Below are positions 10,459 to 23,700 of a stretch of 64,000 nucleotides of DNA, in pieces (positions within the stretch are counted from its first letter, which is position 1; every line of letters starts with the position of its first letter). The DNA is from Branchiostoma floridae (lineage: Eukaryota > Chordata > Leptocardii > Amphioxiformes > Branchiostomatidae): the NCBI RefSeq assembly GCF_000003815.2, contig NC_049988.1:18797598-18861597 (forward strand), in the 5' to 3' direction. Under the pieces are notes generated by a model. The model made no database searches and was not told where the DNA came from. It saw nothing but the letters and a program-made list of their open reading frames with translations. A program made the translations under genes and the position numbers.

Positions 10459-10640
10459 TACTGTAAATATATTTAAGTTCACAGGGATTTAATTTCCCTG
10501 TAGCGGGAAAGAGGACTTTTCGCGGTGGTTTTAAGTTCGCGGTAGCACCATGCACTGTAGTCTCTTACTGCCATGGAAAATGTTCGCGGTGGTTTTTTTT
10601 TTCCACCGCGAAAACCGCGAACATTAAACCACCGCGAAAC
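10459..10640. mobile_element. MITE-like element, TTCGCGGTGG family (copy 2)
   Basis: TACTGTAAATATATTTAAG start, TAGCGGGAAAG, two TTCGCGGTGGTTT blocks and inverse ACCGCGAA blocks in the same order as the copy at 2347. The right terminal repeat has been lost. Confidence 0.7.
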
Positions 10641-10855
10641 CTTTGGGTAGGATCCTAGATGATGACATCATACTCGTGTCATACACGAGTTTCGCTGGCA
10701 CGTGGCGGCTCTCAAATCTTCCAATCCGTGAGGTCACATCTCACATGTCTAACTGTAGCGTCCTAACGCTTAGGCGCACCGGTGCCCTACACTTCAAGCA
10801 GAAGTTAGGCTTCGGTGGCTGTTTTTTGACGTTTTTATGCGTTTATATCGGGCGT

Positions 10856-10951
10856 TTTCAACCTTCCTGACCACTCAGATTTCACAATGAAGGCAACCGT
10901 TTGTTGGGTCAAGCTATCTTTTATTCGCACGCCTACCTCTTTTTTTTAGAC
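10856..10951 (+). repeat. Second copy of the sequence upstream of the LINE fragment
   Basis: TTCAACCTTCCTGACCACTC and GTTTGTTGGGTCAAGCTATC match 6132-6196 with a few substitutions. It is a remnant of the same LINE family or of a repeat that hosted it. Confidence 0.6.
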
Positions 10952-11149
10952 CATCCGTATGTCTCGCAGCAGATAAAAACACATAAAAAAGGTTTAAAAA
11001 AAACAAGACCAGCCGGAGCCTAACCTCTGCTTGGAAAGTACCGATACCCTAGTCTCTACCAGACTGACTACGCTGGCTATTATAGGGAGAATATAATTTG
11101 CCAGGGGAGTTCTGCTACCAGAGGAGTTGTCCAGGAAAACAATCAATCA

Positions 11150-11860
11150 ATCAATCAAACATGAACCTTAGAATGGACTGACTCCCCTGGCCTAGTCCCG
11201 ATTTTTCCCCTCCGAATTCTACGATCCCCGCACCCTCGTAGGAAGGCCTGGTGGAGGTTACCGGTGTCCGCCAGCGGACTCAGGGATGTAGCCCCGGCCG
11301 GGCTTGTATTATATAAGCCACAAATTTGTCCAAGTGGACAATTTACCGGATGCGGGGTTGGGGGTGGGGGTGTACCCTTCGGTGTACCCCACGGGTAGGT
11401 CACGGCGTCTATTTGTTACCGGGTCCCGGGTTCATTTTAAGTCCGACTTGAGTTCAACCTGGTGCCCTAACGGGCCAAAAAATACCCCGGGAGCCGCAAG
11501 GTGCCACACGTAGCCACGTCGGGGTTATGCATGAAAGTGTCCCCAAACAGGTCGTAAACTGCCCGGCAGGGCCCAATTATCAAATTGAGACCTAAGCCTT
11601 AATTAGCGGGCTTAATCTAAGGGATACTGATTGGTCCGCTCACCAACACGCAGCATTTGTATAAAAAAAACTGCAACATTTAAAAAAAAATTGAAATCAC
11701 CGTCTACTTACTTGATATCCCTGTAAAATACCCTATTTCTAAATGCAACGGATATAGGTCACACCGCGGATAAAGGTGAACTAGCGTTACCTTAGCTTGT
11801 TTCCTAGTTCTTTTCTTTATCAGCGCGAAAATCCAAAGGTTCTCTTGTGTGTTTGCCTTA
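11150..11860. other. GC-rich non-coding stretch
   Basis: High G+C with short inverted words such as CCCTTCGG/TGTACCCCACGGG, but no supported gene. It could be a diverged dispersed repeat. Confidence 0.35.
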
Positions 11861-11864
11861 GCCT

Positions 11865-11985
11865 CCGTAGCAGGCTCTCTGGGGCCTCTTTTCTTTGGCT
11901 CAGTCATAATACACCTTTGCTGCCTATTTCTTTTTGTACTTGGTCGCTGATTGCTGGCCGTCGCTGATTCATTGGCCTCTCAAAG
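11865..11985. mobile_element. Half copy of the CCTCCATAGCAGGCT foldback MITE
   Basis: TAGCCTCCGTAGCAGGCTC, ATAATACACCTTTGCTG and TTTCTTTTTGTACT match the left arm of the element at 2605. The right arm is replaced by the adjoining microsatellite, beginning at the inverse word AAAGGTGTATT. Confidence 0.65.
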
Positions 11986-11987
11986 GT

Positions 11988-12122
11988 GTATTCACTCACT
12001 CACTCACTCACTCACTCACTCACTCACTCACTCACTCACTCACTCACTCACTCACTCACTCACTCACTCACTCACTCACTCACACTCACTCACACTCATT
12101 CAGTCACTCACTCACTCACTCA
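11988..12122. repeat. (TCAC)n tetranucleotide microsatellite
   Basis: About 33 TCAC units with minor interruptions near the right end. Serine/threonine/histidine-leucine repeat frames across it are artefacts. Confidence 0.97.
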
Positions 12123-12768
12123 TGGCAAGGCATTGTCACTCTCCCTGAGGAACCCCTCCCTTGAACTACTCCAGACTCTTCTGCATTTTGCAGTCTGTCG
12201 CCAGGTGGGGCCTAGATGTTTCTGCAGGTTGTCTCTCCACCTGGTGCACGGCCTCCCTCTGCACAAGGAGGTTGTTTTAACCTCCTTGCTCTGCATTATG
12301 AGCCGAAAAAGAAGGCTCTAGAAAGTCTGTTACGGAGGCTATGTTTGCCCGTAGGTGGAACGCCTGACATACCTGTCCAACCTGTCCATTGTGTGGCCGG
12401 GGTACGAGAGGTCATTCATTGGTCAGATCTAGGGGTGAAAGGTTATGTGAAGTCGATAATCTACAAGCAGAAGTTCGGAGACAACGTATTTTTTTTCTAG
12501 CTACCCATTTTTGTTACACACACCTCTGAAAAGCTGTGAAATCTTGCGCATCTACAAACGTTTCTACTAACAGAAACGGAGAGCAGAAACAACAACTTAA
12601 AGACAACAGTGCCTTCTAGAATCTGATGGGCATTGTATTCAGCGCAAAACATTGGCTCTTTTGTAAATCACCAAACCGGAACACCAATCATGCGAAACGG
12701 GGGCAGCTTGGGCCATCCGTAGTTACCTGTAGTAGTACCTGTTGCGTTAGCCGCCGAAGAAGACAAGC

Positions 12769-12924
12769 ATGTCGTCCGTGGCCGGCACCGAAGCGTCCAC
12801 CGCAGGGTCGGATTCTGTGTTCCACAGCAGTCGAGACGAGCTCAGGCGAATCTTCGCGCAGGCTAGAGGCGTGGAGCCGAAAGAGGGCATCGATGGCCCG
12901 ATATTTTGGATCGAACCTCCCGAG
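12769..12924 (+). CDS. Possible short coding exon, unknown protein
   Basis: An ATG opens 52 codons (MSSVAGTEASTAGSDSVFHS start, later RRIFAQARGVEPKEG and IFWIEPPE) ending CCCGAG with GTAGAC following, a possible phase-0 splice donor. Third-position G/C bias is high, unlike the flanks. No domain is recognised. It lies 1.9 kb upstream of the SLC23 transporter start, but that first exon has an in-frame TGA just upstream of its ATG, so in-frame splicing into it is unlikely. An alternative 5' exon for another transcript or chance remain possible. Confidence 0.3.
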
Positions 12925-13215
12925 GTAGACAAGTACTCAACACTACTCACGACTACTAGTACTACGGCACGCATACCTGCACTAGTGGTAACCTCTGTAG
13001 TAGGACTACCTGGCCACTCCTTGTAATCGGTGGCTCCTCTGACAATTATTTCCACTGAAACGGGTACTAAGATTCATATCTAGAGTGACGAACTGTCCAC
13101 CGACTCTGGTAATTTTTCAAGTCCCGTGATTTGGTTTTATTTACATGTCACTATTCTTCCTGGAGTCGGGGTGTGAAGAGACTTAAACTAAGTTAAAGGT
13201 CATAGAAGACACTCC

Positions 13216-13283
13216 AAATAGCAATTACTCAAGCAACTTGACAGGATTACCAAAATCATATCCAGTTGCTTGAGTAAATGCTC
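13216..13283. repeat. Short foldback repeat, TACTCAAGCAACT family
   Basis: CAATTACTCAAGCAACTTG and the inverse CCAGTTGCTTGAGTAAATG bracket a very short centre. It is a compact relative of the repeats at 8053 and 18484. Confidence 0.6.
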
Positions 13284-13289
13284 ATGACT

Positions 13290-14540
13290 TGGCGTTTTTC
13301 ATTACCTGGATGTCTAACCTTTATGGACGTGTCATAGATATAGCCACTTTAATTTGTTTGTTTTTATGCTTCTCAGACTTTTCAAACTGAATATGTTAGT
13401 AAGAGGTCACCAGAAGGCTTGGAGGGAAACTCTGACTGTAGGCTTGACTGTACTTTTAGTAGAGGGTTAGCCCCTCGAAGCATGTTGTTTATGGTGGTCA
13501 GCTTGTTTTAAATTACGCACGTTACCTAGCCTTAGGGGCCATGTGGCCCTGTCTTTAGCGTAAGTGCATTCGGGGTGAAAGAAAGGTCTGAGCGAGGAAG
13601 GAACATCAGAAACGCGATTTCACCTTTGCTCCAATTTTGTTGTGTATACATTGTCTGTTGCAATGTTGTGGTCTTTAAAGTGGACTGTACCATTTTTTTA
13701 GAAGGTTACATAATAAGTTTCTATTTTTGTCTTTTCAGTACTTTTGTATTTCTTTGTTGATATCAATTCAAAACATACTTTCCACGTTGCATTGTTTTGG
13801 ACCCCTCACTTCTACAGTTGAAAGATAAACTTGTTACATTTAAAAATGGCAAAAAGTAACAGGTGTCCCTTTCCTCTTGTAACCGATGAATAGTGTTACA
13901 ACAAAATCGCTACAACTACAACTTCTGACATGTTTACACAAGTCAGATTCTCCACTCGAATAAATTTTCTATGCTGTACTTAAATGGTTGTCAAGTTTAC
14001 CATGTTTTCGCTTGTCAGATTGAGCTCTTTTCCATGTAAAAGTGTGAATATGCAAGTTTACATAGGCTGGCCTTTAGTTGACCCCTAAAGGGGAGTTGAA
14101 TGCATTATTTGAAATATTTCTTGGTCTTTTATGAGAATATTTTGAATAGAAATCTAAGACAACGAATATAAATTAGTATCTAGATCAGATAGAATCAATA
14201 GGAGCAAATCTGGACAAAATGTTTGATTTTTGCCATGTTTATAAAAGAAATATCTCCCTAAAATGAAGTGGTCCTGTCTTTCACTGGTTGGACGGAGCTA
14301 TTAAATTGGAGGGAAAATACGTTTTATCTTTTTTTAATTTTAAAAGGGTCAAATTCATACATTCATACATTTAAAACTTTAACTTTACCCAGATTAATCA
14401 TAGCAAGAGATTCATAATTTTATATATGTTACATTTAAGAAAATACTTTGTGCAGTAAATATCTTTTGTTTCTACTAATACTACCTACCAATGCGTAGTC
14501 TATTCCTGAGCTATACCCTCCCAGACGCTAGACGCTGGAT
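13290..14540. other. AT-rich intergenic stretch upstream of the SLC23 transporter
   Basis: No coding exon, RNA gene or recognisable repeat is seen here. Confidence 0.4.
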
Positions 14541-14541
14541 A

Positions 14542-14583
14542 CTGATTGGCTATGGGTAAACAAAATACGGACGCTGATTGGCT
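14542..14583 (+). promoter_or_regulatory. Paired inverted CCAAT boxes upstream of SLC23 transporter
   Basis: CTGATTGGCT occurs at 14542-14551 and again at 14574-14583, a 32-bp spacing or about three helical turns. The inverse, AGCCAATCAG, is the NF-Y consensus. The pair lies 210-250 bp upstream of the start codon at 14793. NF-Y use is inferred from the motif only. Confidence 0.55.
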
Positions 14584-14792
14584 ACAGGGCTAGCATGCAC
14601 TCTGCACGTGATGGCGAGAAAATGGCGCGCAATCCGAAAAGTGCGGCCAGATGACTCATGTACATGATCCCGGACGTAACCGCAGGAGTGACTAACCCGA
14701 TTTTTTCAGGGCGTGCTGACATATTTCCTCTACAAAACCACGTGGAGTTTTCTGTCCTACGGATCCGGAATTTTCTCGACTGATCCTTCACG

Positions 14793-17700
14793 ATGTTTCC
14801 GATCGATTTCTCCCAGGAGAAGCGACACAACGAAGTCGTCGACGAAGAGCTTCGGAGCTTCACGGCAAGGGGCCCCGAGGACGATCTGGGCGGCCTCCCG
14901 TCCACTGTCCGCTCGTCCACGCCGGTTTCCGATCCGCCGCCCTACAACGATTTGGACCTACAGTACACCATCGAAGACATCCCGCCATGGCCGATGTGTA
15001 TTTTGCTCGGATTCCAGGTGAAAGTTTGATTTATTTGGCAGACAGTGTATAAACAAGAGGTCACTCCGACCGAATCCTTTGTTTTGTTTTGGCGCCTGTT
15101 GTCTTTTCGCGCCATTTCTTTATTAGTTTGATTTTTGGCTAATGATTAACTTAATAATGGGCCTTAAGATCTCAAGTAGATTAATAGAAATAATTTTGGT
15201 TTACAATACTGCCATATAGAGGTGCAGTATTCGTTTGAAATTCTTACTGATTTTGTAAGGAAAATTCTTAGATATTTGCCCCTCTCCCACTCCAAATATA
15301 TACCAAATTGTAAAATTCCTCTTAAGGACTCTATCATAAGAAAAAGCACGGTACTCAATTTTTTTGTTACCTCCAAATTACATGCCAAGTTGTTGAAGTT
15401 GTGAATTTTATTTTGCAAATTGATTTTTCGAAGAACTATCACGAATACAATTACAAAAATTATTTGAAGGGTTGTCAAAGTGGAAATTTATTCTACTCTA
15501 ATAAAAATTGCTTTACTGTCTGTTTCTATTCTACTACATGTAATTTGTTTCTATTTCATATGTTTATATTTTACTATTCTGTTACAAATTGTAACTGTAA
15601 TTGTAATTGTAATTGTAACTCAAAATTATGGTGAACCACAGCAAGCTTGTATTATACAAGCTTGCTGTGGTTCACCATAATTTTGAGTTTTGGCCAGTTG
15701 AATAAAAAAAAAAAAAGAATTGAAAGCAAAAGATAACCTCTACCTACCTACCTACCCTAATTTTATCAGGACTGAAACAGGAAACAACATTTTTCCTAGG
15801 CCTTACAAACTAACTAACTGGAACCAGGAGCTCAACTGTGGCAGTGAGGCTGCTACCAGTTGAGCTACAGGGATATTTGTCTAAGTCAATGATTTTAAGT
15901 ATGTATATGTTTAAAAAGTATGCAATTCAGCGTATGCCTATGATCTTTTTATCTGATCACAATGATCTAAAAAAAACATTCATTCATTCATGAAAAAAAG
16001 TATTCAGCCTATGTATGTGATTAAGCTACAGGGGCATCCCTAAATAATAGTGAATCTGCCCAAGTCTGTTATTTTAAGCATCTATCTGTAAAAAAAATAA
16101 ACCATTCATTCACTCACTCACTTCTTCCTTGTTTGCAGCACTACCTGACGATGTTTGGTGCTACCGTTGCCCTGCCCCTGATCCTGTCCGGTCCGCTGTG
16201 CGTCGGGGAGAACAACGTTGCGAAGGGACAGCTGATCAGTACCATCTTCTTCGTGTCGGGGCTGTCCACACTGATGCAGACCACCATTGGAATCAGGTGA
16301 GCTCAAGTTTGTCATCATGCTCTTCTTGTTGCTTGTTGTATCAAACTTTAGCAATACCCTGTTTTCAGGGCCCATTCCTCTGTCTTAAGAATTTGCTCCT
16401 TGTGACAAACAAAAAATATCATTCCATGCATCCAATATATCTTGAACTTTCAATTGCATAAAACTGATTAAAATTTACCTTCATATGCTTAAAATGACAA
16501 GTTAACAACAAAAATCAACAACAACAGGCCCCGATGAAATAGACAAATGTAGTGTACATGTAATACTATTACCGGTAATTACTTGGACTATTTGTCTACC
16601 CATTGTCGAAGGCGGTACATTCACGTTGCTGGTACTTCCATATGCTTAAAATGACAGATTTAAAACAAGAATCAACAACAATAGGCCCCAATAATGAATT
16701 AAGATGGACAAATGTAGTACACATGTAATACTATTGATAATTTCAACTGTTTTGCCTCTGAAAGGCTGCCTATTGTCCAGGGCGGCACGTACACCTTCCT
16801 GGTGCCTACATATGCTTAAAATGTGATACCAGTATTAACTTTGAACTGTTTGCCTCTGACAGGCTGCCCATCGTTCAGGGTGGCACCTACACCTTCCCGG
16901 TGCCGATGTATAAAACTGTAAAAGCAGAAATGTTCGCGGTTATCGTGTCAGTACTTTCGCGGTACTGCGAATTTAAATCGCTGTGAACCTAAGTGCATTT
17001 ACAGTAAATGTAGTACTTAGCACTATAAGTACTGTAACTTTGACTGTTTGCCTCTGAAAGGCTGCCGATTGTCCAGGGGGGTACTTATACCTTCATGGTA
17101 CCTTCATAAGCTAACAAAATACTTAAACAGGCTCCAATAAGATTGAAAAATGTAGTAGCACTATTAAGAATTTGAACTGTTTGCCTCCGACAGGCTGCCC
17201 ATTGTTCAGGGCGGCACGTACACCTTCCTGGTGCCGACGTTCGCCATCCTGAGCCTGGAGAAGTGGTCGTGTCCGGCGGAGGGGGAGGAGGGGTTCGGTG
17301 AGGACGAGACATGGCAGCAGAGGCTGAGGGAGGTGAGAGAACATGTTAATGTTTTAATTTCGGAAAGTAATTACATCATCAGGGGTTTTTCCTGAGTCTG
17401 GAGAGGTGGGCGGGTCCAGGGTTCAGTGAGAACGAGACCTGGCAGCAGCGGCTCAGGGAGGCAAGAGAACTCGTTAATGTTTTCTTTACCGTGAATCTTT
17501 ACTGTGAACCACAGCTAGTAGATACCCTCCTTCTCCCAGGGTAATGAGGCTGTCCTAGCTGCAGCAGTATCTGTATCTGTATCAATATAGCCGGTATAAG
17601 CGTGGTAGTATTCAGTAGTTAAAGTGGTACTCGTATTGGTCTGGACTGGATGATGTTTCAAGCAGCAGAGGCTCAGGGAGGTGAGAGAACATGTCAATGC

Positions 17701-20700
17701 TTTACTAGCCTTTAGTTTCGGGTAGTAATTTCATAATCGGGTTTTTCCTGAGTCTGGAGAAGTGGTCTTGTCCGTAAGGGTTTTGCGAGAACGAGACATG
17801 GCAGCAGAGGCTGAGGGAGGTGAGAGAACATGTCAATGCTTTACTAGCCTTTAGTTTCAGAAGGTAACTTCATAATCAGGGGTTTTCCCTGAGTTTGGAG
17901 AAGTGGGAGGGTTCGGTGAGAGAAGGGTTCGGCAAGGACAAGACGTGGCTGCAAAGGCTGAGGTAGGAGAACATGTCAATACTTTACTAGCCTTTAGTTT
18001 CGGAAGGTAATTTCATAATCAGGGGTTTTTCCTGAGTTTGGAGAAATGGTCTTGTCTGTAAGGGTTCGGCGAGGATGAGACATGGCAGCAGAGGCTCCGG
18101 GAGGTAGGAGAACATGTCAATACTTTACCTTGAATCTTTACCTTTGTAAGAATGGTACGTTCTTAGATTGCGACAGTTTTCGACTCGTTCGATTTTTCAA
18201 ATAAACTTTTCAGTTTTCAGTTAAGTCTTAGCATCCAAAGTGTCCAAACGTGTTCCTTCCGTTGTCTGTTTGTCGCTGTGTCTTAAGTGTAAATGTAGTG
18301 AATGCGTGTTGGTAGTGATTAATTCCTTATGTTTAGGTTGTTGCAGAGGGTTGACAACATCATATTTCAATTGTACTGATTCAGATTTCACAATGTACAA
18401 GCACAATTTTCTATTGCTACACAAATGAGAACATGTCGGAAAGCAATTCTGCAACATTATCAACACCTCCTTAATATGTTAGGCACTTACTCAAGCAGCT
18501 GGATATGATTTTGGAAATGGCCAGATGTTTCAGATGGAATCTACTATCTTTCGTCAGTGACAATGATGACGAAAGATGGTGGATACCGTTTGAAACGTCT
18601 GACCGTTTCCAAAATCGTATCCAGCTGTTTGAGTAACTGCTTTTTGGCGTATCTTATTACCTGGATGTCGAACTTTCATCGACCCTCCTTAATCACAATG
18701 TCTGTTTCTGTACCCACAGATCCAGGGTGCCATCATGGTGTCGGCGCTGTTCCAAGTCTTCATCGGTTTCAGTGGGCTGATCGGCATCATGCTGCGTTTC
18801 ATCGGGCCCCTCGCCATCGCGCCGACGATCGCTCTGGTTGGTCTGTCGCTGTTCGAGCCCGCGGCTAACTTCTGCGGGGTGCAGTGGGGCATCGCTGTTT
18901 TGTAAGTTTTGTGTTTGTTTGGGCCTTTATTTATCCATGGAAATAGACAAAAAACCTACCTAACTTTTCAACAGAACAGCATCGGTCTTTTTTAAGAGCA
19001 ATTCAACTCTTTGTAACAAGACATGACATCAGTTCATACAGATACTATGAGAGATAGAACATCGGACTCTGTGATCAGTGGACCAAATTACAATTTTGAA
19101 AAGTGCAGCTCCGAATCACTTCTACCAACACAGACGAATGTTTAAGCTGGGTCAGAGTTCTATAATTGTAGAAAGTCTATGGCGTCTCCGTCCATAATAA
19201 TTTTAAGTTCACTATTTACTGTTCCTCCATTTCCAGTACCATATTCCTAGTGCTGCTGTTCTCCCAGTACCTGAGTAACTACAAGGCCCCGGCTATCGGC
19301 TGGAGGAAGGGGCGGTGTGGAGTCATCTGGTGGCCAGTCTTCAAGCTCTTCCCAGTAAGTCTTATTGTTTGTGAGTTTGTTGACTACACTTGCCTTACTG
19401 ACAGTTCAGAGCTAATTACTCAACTACTCTAGTCTACAGGCTAAGGCTAGTTCACCTTTATCAGTAAGTTTATCCGTTCTTTTCAAGGACAATGTATTTA
19501 GTGATATCAAGTCGACAGATGACGGTTTCAAACTGTAATATTTTGAAAATAGTACAATTTGAAACTGCCGTCCATGGACTTGATATCCCTGGAAACCCTG
19601 TTTCGCAACACAATGGATATAGTTTAGAGGCGGATAAAAGTGAACTAACGTTAAATCTTTAGTCAGTTTGCTCTCTTTTTCTGAGACAGTGGAAGACAAA
19701 GGATCCCACTATTCGTCTCTTTGTGGGTACTGTGATGTTAAGAGGAGAGAAGTTTTCTTTTTGTCTGAAAATGTGGAGATGTTTTTATTACCATTCATGT
19801 TTACCTTTAGACCCTGTTAGGATTCAAGCTAGAAATATAAGGCCATACCTTTTAAAATGTCATTGTTACATATATTGTAATCTTATAGGTTTAGATCAAA
19901 AGAGAGAATTATTATCCATAATGATTACATCATACCCACCCCACCTCCAGGTTATTCTTGCCATAATCTGTGCCTGGATTCTGAGTGCCATCCTAACCGC
20001 AGCAGGCGCCTACACCGACGACCCCTCAAACCCACAGTACCTGGCTAGAACTGACGCTCGGACAAGTGTGCTGAACGACTCTCCCTGGTTCTACTTCCCT
20101 TACCCAGGTACATGTATGACCGTTATCACCTCCGTGAAAATGGAGGTATTGTTTTTGGTGGGTCTGTCTGTTTCCAAAAATGTGTCGTTTAATTTGGGGC
20201 CCTTAAAAAGTTGGTTCAGGTCAGTAGATTTCTATAGGGCATGTAAATTGTCCAACACTGCCAAATCAATCTTTTATTCTATCTATAAAAAAAATATGAG
20301 ATCGCGCAAGTTGGCTTGTCCTTACTTCATATTTGTAATCTTGTGTTTAGGACAATGGGGCATCCCCACAGTCAGTGCCGCAGGAGTTTTCGGCATGCTC
20401 GCTGGCGTACTTGCTTCCATGATCGAATCCGTCGGCGACTACTACGCTTGCGCTCGCCTGTCCGGTGCACCGCCTCCCCCGATTCACGCCATCAACCGCG
20501 GTATCGGGATGGAAGGGATCGGGTGTCTGCTCGCCGGAATCTGGGGCTCCGGGAACGGTACAACGTCATACAGCGAAAACATCGGCGCCATCGGAATTAC
20601 CAAGGTAGGTTATGACTCAGTCATGGGGTCCTCCTTTCATTTCTGTACACCTACAAGAAGTGTCACATCAGGGTTCATATTTGATTCATACTTGGGTTCA

Positions 20701-23700
20701 TATTGAAATGATGTAATCAATAAAAAGAGTGAGTATCATTACCATTACAACAACCTTTTTTATACCATAGTGACCTACAACATCTCATTACACATCAGCA
20801 GCCATTGTTGCTATGACTTTAACCTTTAAGAAACTGCCAGTCAAGGTCCAATTGACAGTTCTATATCAACATTGTTAAGGAATGGACTGATGTAGAACTG
20901 TCAGCAGGACCTGCATTGTTAACTTTTACCCAAGTTTATGTGTGTATGCCCCAGTTATACTGTTGAGTTCTATATGTGTTCAGGGACACCTGAAAAACAG
21001 ACTGTAGCCCAAGTGTGATTTTTAACCTGGTAAGATAAAATAAACAGAAAATGATCAGACACAGTGGATAACACCGCACTACCCGTAAGGCCTCGAAATG
21101 ACTATGGAACTACTTTAACGACAGGTCGGCAGCCGACGCGTGATCCAAGTTGGCGGCATCATCATGATTGTCCTGGCGGTATTCGGGAAGTCTGGCGCCC
21201 TCTTAACGACCATTCCATGCCCTAGACACAGTGGATACAGCTTCAAAAATATTTCCTTTTATCCTATCTTTATCTTTACGAATCCCCAACAGGTTGGCAG
21301 TCTGCGCGTGATCCAAGTCGGAGGCATCATTATGATTGTGTTGGTAGTCTTCGGGAAGTTTGGCGCCCTCTTCACGACCATCCCTGACCCCATTATCTAC
21401 CTCTTCACGACAATACCGTGCCCTAGACACGGTAGATAGTAAACCACTGTCCCCACAGCTTAAAAAAAAACCTTACTTACCGTGTATCTCTACAGGTCGG
21501 CAGCCGACGTGTGATTCAAGTCGGGGGCATCATTATGATCGTTCTGGCGGTCTTTGGAAAGTTTGGCGCCCTCTTCACGACCATCCCGGACCCGATCATC
21601 GGGGGTCTGTTCTGCTGCACGTTTGGTATGGTGACGGCTGTCGGGATCTCCAACCTCCGCCACGTGGACCTCAACTCCTCGCGGAACCTCTTCATCCTTG
21701 GCTTCTCGCTCATCTTCGGCCTGGTGCTGCCGAGCTGGCTCAATAAAAATCCTGGCGCCATCAACACCGGTGAGAGACTTTTTTTTCTTTTTTTGAATTT
21801 GCTTTTGGAGAGACAAGGACAGGTACTGCACTCAAGTTTTAGTAACTGATTTTAATAGTGCCACAGAAGGTAAAGGTCACTCACTTTACCTCTCTGACTG
21901 AAGTGAGGTAGGTCGTGCTAAGTTATTCTCCAAGCAGAGGTTGGGGATAGTAGTGGTCGGGAGTATCGTTCCCTCCGCTCACCTCTCCTTTATCCTGGGG
22001 GTTCTCCCTCATCTTCGGCCTGGTGCTGCCCAGGTAAGGCTTAAGAAAAAAAATGTTGTGTGCGCTTTAAGTGCCTGAAACCACACATTTCTGTGTGGTC
22101 TAAAGGGTTCGACCCACTAGACAGAGCCGCATGGAAGCGCAGTGTAAAGACTAGCTGACTGCTGCCTACCTGTGTCAGGGATCCCAGCAGCAGTATAATC
22201 AAACAATGGATAGTGAGTGAGTGAGTTAAACTTAAAGCTGATTCTGATGTTTTAAATGTTGCAGGTGTGCCTGCTTTGGACCAGGTTTTGACAGTGATTC
22301 TCAGCACTAACATGGCTGTGGGGGGTCTGATCGGGCTGGTTCTGGACAACACAAGGTCACTTAAAATGCCAGAAACCACTCATTTCTGTATGATGATGAG
22401 TTGTGCAGACTATGCGCTTGTCCTTGTTTAATCCACTCTCACCACCCATTTATCCCCTTAGTCTTTTCGGGGATTAGGAAGCTGAAGGATGCGGAAAGCC
22501 TTACCCAAAACCGCCCTGAGTGGAGACTACTTGCTGCCCAATGTGTCACAGAAAGATCTAAGTCTTATTGATAAGTAAATAATGCAACTTCTTCTAGTAT
22601 TTAAAGCTAACTTTGATGTTTCAGGTGTGCCTGCACTGGACCAGGTGTTGACGGTGATTCTCAGCACTAACATGGCTGTGGGGGGTCTGATCGGGCTGAT
22701 TTTGGACAACACCATCCCCGGCACCCTGGAGCAGAGGGGCATGCTGGAGTGGAGAGGGATCGAGGACGGTAGGTGTTTTTCCTTCTGCTCTTTTAGTCTT
22801 TGTAGACAGCCTGCAGCATTACCAGTGTCCCACGCAGGCTTTTAGGTGTCCAGGGTAGCCAGGATTTCATTTTAGCCTAGTGGTAACGGCATGGTAGCGA
22901 AGCGACCAACCACTGAATGAATCAGGAGATTAGTGTGGAATGGGGGTCTTGGTCCCTCCACAGTGAGATTTTGACAAAGTAGAGTTAAAAGTTGGCACTC
23001 ACTGTTAACATCACATGTAATTTGAAGGATTTCTTGGACAGTGTTTTGAATGGCATATCATCATTTTCCATTGTTCAGACATTGATTAGACATTGTTGAA
23101 CAAGCAAATGATAGCAAAACACTACTACACCAGTTAAAGATTAGAGTAGTGGCCCTTATTTTAGCGTAGTGGTCACAAATTTTAGCGTAGTGGCCCACTA
23201 CGCTAAAATGCACTAGCTAGAACCCTGGTGTCTTTCCGCCTGCTGTATTTGTCTTGATATCTTGTGACAATGGAGCCCTGTCGTGGAAGAATGGTGTCAG
23301 CCTTTTAGCCAGGCATGCATCCAGGTGTATTTTGGATGTGCTGTTCTAAAAATAGCAAGAAGCTAGATGCACTAGACACCCTTACACTGGGGAGTAGATC
23401 CTCTGACAAGCATGAAATTATGAATGCTCAGGGATGCCACAAGGTCTTTTGTGGTCACAGTCTTTTACTGTGACCTCTCTGACAGTAATTTTGCCCCTCA
23501 GGATACCTTAGAATGCACCAATTTGACCTAAAATTCTCTATAACTCTGCACCATGGAAGCTGGATGCTCCCGGATCCCCCCTACAATACTTGCATCTATA
23601 TCACTTACTGCAACTCTCCAAGAAATTTAAAATCCTAGCTAAAAGCTGACAGGTGTGTGCACTAGCCCTCTTCTGAGTATCCCGTTATATTCACTATAAA

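Noticed and set aside
11934-12321. Three overlapping frames rich in THSL/SLTH repeats
   Set aside because: They are the (TCAC)n tetranucleotide repeat read in three frames, with no domain on either side.
21140-21439. Continuous frame through two exon 8 copies as an extra SLC23A exon
   Set aside because: The copies lack the second half of the exon and any good donor. Including them would duplicate part of a transmembrane segment.
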